Shown: in pieces, positions 59,749 through 64,000 of the stretch
Numbering within the stretch: position 1 is the stretch's first letter
How the letters are laid out: each line of letters begins with the position of its first letter
Source of the DNA: DATFVA01 sp963774455
GTDB taxonomy: Bacteria; Bacteroidota; Ignavibacteria; Ignavibacteriales; Ignavibacteriaceae
Direction: 5' to 3'
Assembly: GCA_963774455.1 (NCBI GenBank)
Contig: CAVZFD010000001.1
Location: forward strand, 1-64,000
DNA: 64,000 nucleotides
Program-made: the position numbers and the translations under genes
The notes under the pieces: generated by a model
The model's input: only the letters and a program-made list of their open reading frames with translations
Databases searched by the model: none
What the model was told of the DNA's origin: nothing

Positions 59749-61239
59749 ATGAAAAACAAACGCTTCCCCGATACATTTTACAACACAACCACTTTTATCG
59801 GCGCTGCGCTCGCCCTTCTTAGTTTTGGTCTCATTCTTTTTCTAACAGTCGTTGAAGCTTTCACCCCGGAGCCCAATGCATATGCCGGGATTATAACCTT
59901 CATAATTCTTCCTATCTTCCTGATTGCAGGACTAATACTTATTGCCATAGGCATATGGAATGCGCGGAAGAGAAAAAACGCAGGTACATTCGAAGAAAGA
60001 AGTATGCCCAAGCTCGACCTGAACGATGCCAGGCAGAGAAGATCATTTCTCATATTTTCTACTGGAACTATTTTACTGCTCTTTTTTACAGCATTCGGAA
60101 GCTTCAAGGCCTACGAGTACACAGAGACCGATCAGTTCTGCGGAACAATTTGTCACAAGGTAATGAATCCCGAATTCACTGCCTACAAGAACTCCCCTCA
60201 CTCGAGGGTAGGCTGCGTGCAGTGCCATATCGGTTCGGGAGCGGGATGGTTTGTTAAATCGAAGATATCAGGTTCATACCAGGTTTACTCTGTTTTATTT
60301 AATAAGTATTCGAAGCCGATACCGACACCTATATGGAATCTGCGTCCTGCCCAGGGAACCTGCGAGCAGTGCCACTGGCCCGGAAACTTCTTCGCCGAGA
60401 AGAAGGTAGATTTCAATTACTACCTTTCTGATGAAGATAACACGCATTCCAGTGTTACAATGCTCCTTAAGGTGGGCGGCGGAAACAGCATACTCGCAAA
60501 GCAGACCGGCATCCACTGGCATATGAATATAGATAATGAGGTAACCTACCTTGCAGCCGATTCGTCAAGACAGGTCATCAACTGGGTCAGGGCGAAGAAC
60601 AGGGAAACAGGCAAAGTTACCGTTTACAGCAAAGGCGAGGTTAAGTTTGACGAAAAAAAGATGTCAGACGAGGGGCTGCTTAGAAAGATGGACTGTATCG
60701 ACTGCCACAATCGTCCTTCTCACATATACAACCAGCCTAACAGGATGGTCAACGAATTTATGTCGATTGACAGTATCGATACCACACTGCCGTACATAAA
60801 GAGCACAGCCGTGGAAGCCCTTGAACAGTCATACACCGATAAAGAAGTTGCACTGGACAGCATCAACACACACGTTAAAGATTTCTATGCACAGTACTAT
60901 CCCGATGCAAACCAGAATAAGATAGATAAGAGTATACGCTCAATACAAGAGATCTACAAAAACAACTACTTCCCTTCAATGAATGTAAGCTGGAAGAAAT
61001 ATCCCAATAATATCGGGCATATGTATTACAGCGGATGCTTCAGGTGCCACGACGGCGAACATAAAGACGAGAACGGGAAGGTATTATCGAAGGACTGTAA
61101 TCTTTGTCATACGATCATAGCACAGACGATCAACGATACCACGATGGTAAAGCTTGACGGACTGTCATTCCAGCACCCTGTGGACCTCGGTGAAGACATC
61201 CAGGACCTTACGTGCACAGACTGCCATGGAGTGGAATAA
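59749..61239 (+). CDS. 7-heme NapC/NirT-like membrane cytochrome c
   Basis: Protein of 496 residues with two N-terminal helices (about 13-35 and 45-70) and a third at about 100-120. Six CXXCH sites are seen (CVQCH, CEQCH, CIDCH, CFRCH, CNLCH, CTDCH), plus one CX3CH site (CGTICH near residue 131) at the position where NapC-type proteins bind the heme nearest the quinol. I recall the CGTxCHxVMxPE form from related proteins in other phyla. Seven hemes and a NapC-like core recall Geobacter ImcH. It is the last gene of the cytochrome operon. Confidence 0.9.
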   Translation: MKNKRFPDTFYNTTTFIGAALALLSFGLILFLTVVEAFTPEPNAYAGIITFIILPIFLIAGLILIAIGIWNARKRKNAGTFEERSMPKLDLNDARQRRSFLIFSTGTILLLFFTAFGSFKAYEYTETDQFCGTICHKVMNPEFTAYKNSPHSRVGCVQCHIGSGAGWFVKSKISGSYQVYSVLFNKYSKPIPTPIWNLRPAQGTCEQCHWPGNFFAEKKVDFNYYLSDEDNTHSSVTMLLKVGGGNSILAKQTGIHWHMNIDNEVTYLAADSSRQVINWVRAKNRETGKVTVYSKGEVKFDEKKMSDEGLLRKMDCIDCHNRPSHIYNQPNRMVNEFMSIDSIDTTLPYIKSTAVEALEQSYTDKEVALDSINTHVKDFYAQYYPDANQNKIDKSIRSIQEIYKNNYFPSMNVSWKKYPNNIGHMYYSGCFRCHDGEHKDENGKVLSKDCNLCHTIIAQTINDTTMVKLDGLSFQHPVDLGEDIQDLTCTDCHGVE

Positions 61240-61240
61240 G

Positions 61241-61387
61241 TCAAGGAAAAAGGCAAAAGGAAAAAGGCAAAAGTATTGTTCTAGGAAAATGGGAAAGGTT
61301 CAACAAGTCACTTTTATTCCTGCCTACCGGCAGACAGGTTTTACTTTTTCCTTTTTCCTTTTTCCTTTTTACTTTTTCCTTTTTACT
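61241..61387. repeat. Complementary low-complexity tracts between convergent genes
   Basis: AAGGAAAAAGGCAAAAGGAA near 61242 is the reverse complement type of the CTTTTTC/CTTTTTA tract at 61340-61387, so the RNA can fold back on itself. In between lies CCTGCCTACCGGCAGACAGG, with an inner stem CTGCC-TACC-GGCAG. It probably terminates both the cytochrome operon and the convergent kinase gene. Confidence 0.65.
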
Positions 61388-64000
61388 TTAGTTTAGTATC
61401 GTTTCCAGTAGTTCTATCAACTCTTTCTTGCTGAACGGTTTGGCGAGGTAGTGAGAACAGCCCTGGCTTAAAAATCGTTCCCTGTCGCCCGGCATCGCGT
61501 AAGCCGTTACCGCTATTACCGGTGTTTCTTTATAATCATCTATCTGGCGAATATACTTAACCGCATCCAGGCCGGACATACCTTTAAGGTTTATATCCAT
61601 CAGGATAGCATCGTATTTTCTTGATTTCACCATTTCTAAAGCTTCAAGAGCGGATGGTGAATGATCCACATGGCAGTAGTCGCGCAGAAACATATTAATA
61701 ACATCGACATTTATCTTATCGTCTTCCACCAGCAGAAGTTGTGTATTCCTCTTTTTCGCCCTTTTCTTTACCTCGCCGTCACCCGTTTCCTTAGTCTGAA
61801 TCATTTTATAGTCTTCCTGTATACTTACATATGGAAATCTGACCGTAAACACCGATCCATTATTAACTTCACTTTCAACATGTATAGTTCCATTCATCAG
61901 TTCAATAAACTTCTTACTTATCGTTAATCCGAGTCCCGTACCCTCAAACCTCCTGTTATAGCCCTCGCTCACCTGGCGGAAGGGCTCAAATATAATATCA
62001 ATATTCTTTTCCGAAATACCGATGCCTGTATCCTTCACCCTGATAACAGCATCTTCACCTTTCACGGCAAGGTCGACATCAATAGTGCCCTTATCCGTAT
62101 ACTTTACGGCATTATTGATGAGGTTTCCCAGCACCTGTGAGAACAGTCTTTCATCAAGCCTGGAGATAACACCGGGATGGGGTGTTCTGAACTTTAACTT
62201 AAGTCCCTTCTCCTCAGCGGCAGCTTTGAAATGATTTACCGATTCCTCAATACTGCGGGTAATATTAACATCATGATGACGAAGGTCGATCTTATTCGCT
62301 TCGATCTTAGACAAGTCGAGTATCAGGTTAAGTGTATCCGTAAGCCTGTTGGCGCTCCTAACTACAGTTCCGGCCATCTGTTTTATCTCAGGATCCTTTA
62401 CATCCTCCAGGATCATCTGAGAATAACCGAGTATGCCTATCATGGGGGTACGGAGCTCGTGACTCATATTTGCCAAAAATATCGATTTAAGATTATTCAT
62501 CTCTTCTGCCCGTTCCTTCGCTTCCTTCAAATCCTCTTCCATCTTCTTCCGTTCGGAAACATCGACGATGATTCCGCGCATCCCGATTATTTTATCTCCC
62601 TTCCACACAGACGAAGAATAAATAATACTTTGAATTTCTCTCCCATCACGACGGAGCATTCTAATTTCTTTACCCCTGTTTTCAGCACCGCTGAAAATTG
62701 CTTTCATCCTGACCATTGCATCGTTCCTGTCATCAGGATGAACGAAAGAAAGCACCTCCGGTCTTCTCTCAACATACTCCCTGTCATACCCCATGGAGTC
62801 CGCTCCCTGTCTGTTCACGTAAATCAGCCGGCCTTTTTCGTCAGTCTCAAAAACAATCTGCGGCAGAAAGTCAGTAAGATCGCGGTACTTCTCTTCGCTC
62901 TCTCTGAGGGCGGTCTGGTGCAGTATTCTTTCGGTAATATCCTCAATCATTGAAATAGTATACAAAAATTTTCCGGCATCATCATAAACTGCTGTAATAG
63001 TGACGTTAGCCCATAGAAGTTCGCCTGATTTCTTCAGGTATCTCTTCTCTATCTTAATACTTTTAATTTTAGCCGAGACAAGTTCGCTCAGCTGGTTTTT
63101 ATTCACTGTCCTGTCATCGGGATGAGTTACCTCAAACATCGAAAGATTAAACATTTCCTCTCTTGTATAACCGAGCATTTCCGCAAATGACTTATTCACA
63201 TTAACCATTTTCCCTGAAGCATCAACGTTGCTAATACCAATCGGGGCTTCATTGAAAATTGAACGGTACTTTCTTTCACTGCGGAGAAGAGCCTCGGCAG
63301 TTCTTTTTCTTTCCGTTATATTATTTATAATCGAAACGCGGGCACTTCTGCCTGCAATAATGACTGGATAATTACTTATCTCCACTATAAATTCTTCACC
63401 CCATTTATTAATATGCTTCCACTCACCCAGGTAGCTCGCACGGTCGGGGTAATACATCTGCTCCTTTTTATGAAGCTTATCGACCTCACTAACATGCCTT
63501 ATATCAACCAGGTTTTTAGAGGCAAACTCCGCTTTGGAGTACCCGTAAAGATTTGTAGCGGCTTCATTTACCTCAAAGATTTCAAAGGTTTCGGGATCGT
63601 AAATAATTACGGGAAAGGGCATTGATTCATACAGCGAACGGAATTTATTCTCGGATTTCTCCAATTCCTGCAGAACTTTCTCTTTCTCAGCCTCAATTTT
63701 TTTATTATGCAGAGCGTGCTCTATTGCAGTCGGAAGTCTTGTAAGATTCGCCTTAAGGATATAGTCGTCGGCCCCAAGTTTCATACAATCAACGGCAACT
63801 TCCTCCGTCTGGGTACCTGTTACAAGAATAAACGGTATCTTTAAATTTCTCTCCTTCAGTATCTCTAGTGCATCCAACGCGGTAAACTGCGGCAGGTTGT
63901 AATCGGCCAGAATAATATCGATTTGATCATTCAAGCCATTTATAAAATCTTCTTTGGATTTTGCATGACGGTACCTGCAGTTAAGGCCCGATCTTTTAAG
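61388..64000 (-). CDS. Hybrid sensor histidine kinase, 5' end beyond the window
   Basis: The frame is open through the right edge, so the N-terminus is missing; a TTG at 63934 is not a credible start. Order of domains: receiver (ILADYNLPQF, VTGTQTEEVAV, YILKANLTRLP), three PAS domains (LYGYSKAEF; MLGYTREEMF; SMGYDREYVE), HisKA with His in FLANMSHELRTPMIGILGYS, ATPase (NLINNAVKYTDKG, KDTGIGIS, GTGLGLTISKKF) and a C-terminal receiver (VEDDKINVDVI, AILMDINLKG, LAKPFSKKEL). Soluble as far as seen. A partner regulator or upstream sensor probably lies to the right. Confidence 0.93.
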   Translation of the reverse strand, partial: LKRSGLNCRYRHAKSKEDFINGLNDQIDIILADYNLPQFTALDALEILKERNLKIPFILVTGTQTEEVAVDCMKLGADDYILKANLTRLPTAIEHALHNKKIEAEKEKVLQELEKSENKFRSLYESMPFPVIIYDPETFEIFEVNEAATNLYGYSKAEFASKNLVDIRHVSEVDKLHKKEQMYYPDRASYLGEWKHINKWGEEFIVEISNYPVIIAGRSARVSIINNITERKRTAEALLRSERKYRSIFNEAPIGISNVDASGKMVNVNKSFAEMLGYTREEMFNLSMFEVTHPDDRTVNKNQLSELVSAKIKSIKIEKRYLKKSGELLWANVTITAVYDDAGKFLYTISMIEDITERILHQTALRESEEKYRDLTDFLPQIVFETDEKGRLIYVNRQGADSMGYDREYVERRPEVLSFVHPDDRNDAMVRMKAIFSGAENRGKEIRMLRRDGREIQSIIYSSSVWKGDKIIGMRGIIVDVSERKKMEEDLKEAKERAEEMNNLKSIFLANMSHELRTPMIGILGYSQMILEDVKDPEIKQMAGTVVRSANRLTDTLNLILDLSKIEANKIDLRHHDVNITRSIEESVNHFKAAAEEKGLKLKFRTPHPGVISRLDERLFSQVLGNLINNAVKYTDKGTIDVDLAVKGEDAVIRVKDTGIGISEKNIDIIFEPFRQVSEGYNRRFEGTGLGLTISKKFIELMNGTIHVESEVNNGSVFTVRFPYVSIQEDYKMIQTKETGDGEVKKRAKKRNTQLLLVEDDKINVDVINMFLRDYCHVDHSPSALEALEMVKSRKYDAILMDINLKGMSGLDAVKYIRQIDDYKETPVIAVTAYAMPGDRERFLSQGCSHYLAKPFSKKELIELLETILN

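Noticed and set aside
54633..61239. Dissimilatory nitrite reductase (NrfHA) operon.
   Set aside because: No CXXCK catalytic heme motif was seen and none of the proteins has the NrfA layout; heme numbers (13, 19, 7) do not fit.

Overview
The window looks like part of a chromosome from the Ignavibacteria / Bacteroidota-Chlorobi lineage. The evidence is a secreted FG-GAP protein ending in a type IX secretion (por) sorting domain with the QNYPNPFNP motif, many outer-membrane beta-barrel proteins with short Bacteroidota-style signal peptides, at least one -33/-7 (TTG ... TAnnTTTG) promoter, weak or absent Shine-Dalgarno sequences at several genes, and a full menaquinone pathway beside multiheme cytochromes. 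No rRNA, tRNA, CRISPR array, transposase or phage gene was seen. The lineage call is inference from these hallmarks, not from a database search.

Layout. (1) 0-11 kb is an AT-rich signalling block: a NarL/FixJ response regulator (frameshifted), a PAS/HisKA_2 kinase, a Met-rich secreted protein, a second paralogous regulator, two tandem B12-binding radical SAM proteins, a CheB-CheR-PAS fusion and a PAS histidine kinase. (2) 11-19.6 kb is an envelope block: MscS channel, MlaE-MlaF-MlaD lipid transporter with an AI-2E-type permease, LysE and MarC membrane proteins, an OmpA protein with calcium-binding type-3 repeats, and a small Lys-rich protein. A shared element (AAAAGGGATTAATCC-like arm followed by CCTTTTTCATCC and often ATTG) lies before many transcription units of blocks 1 and 2 and may define a local regulon. 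(3) 19.6-35.5 kb holds an RlmI-like methyltransferase, a thiamine-binding-type protein, a HAD phosphatase, a TPR / DUF4292 / EnvC envelope operon read leftward, an ATP-grasp protein, two Tyr/Pro-rich lipoproteins, a PorV/FadL-like barrel and RsgA.

(4) 35.6-46.4 kb is the menaquinone locus menF-menD-menH-(barrel protein)-menB-menA-menC-menE, followed on the opposite strand by a hotdog thioesterase that could supply the DHNA-CoA hydrolase step. (5) 46.5-50.6 kb has a nitrilase-family amidase, the T9SS FG-GAP protein and aspartate-semialdehyde dehydrogenase. (6) 50.8-61.2 kb carries an NtrB/NtrC-like two-component pair, a good sigma-54 promoter in front of an orphan receiver, a 25-residue membrane peptide, and four cytochrome genes: a 13-heme c / b-type fusion, a 19-heme c-type protein, a separate b-type subunit and a 7-heme NapC/NirT-like protein. 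Together these look like a menaquinol-oxidising electron export module, so the men locus and the cytochromes may be two halves of one respiratory theme. (7) 61.4-64 kb is a hybrid histidine kinase that runs off the right edge.

Five conserved genes (response regulator 1, AI-2E permease, RlmI, RsgA, MenD) are each restored to family length by removing a single base. All five are +1 insertions in otherwise intact genes, which points to sequence errors more than to decay. Several intergenic spaces contain tandem pyrimidine repeats (CTTTTTA / CTTTTTC units) and AT-rich TTAAT repeats.
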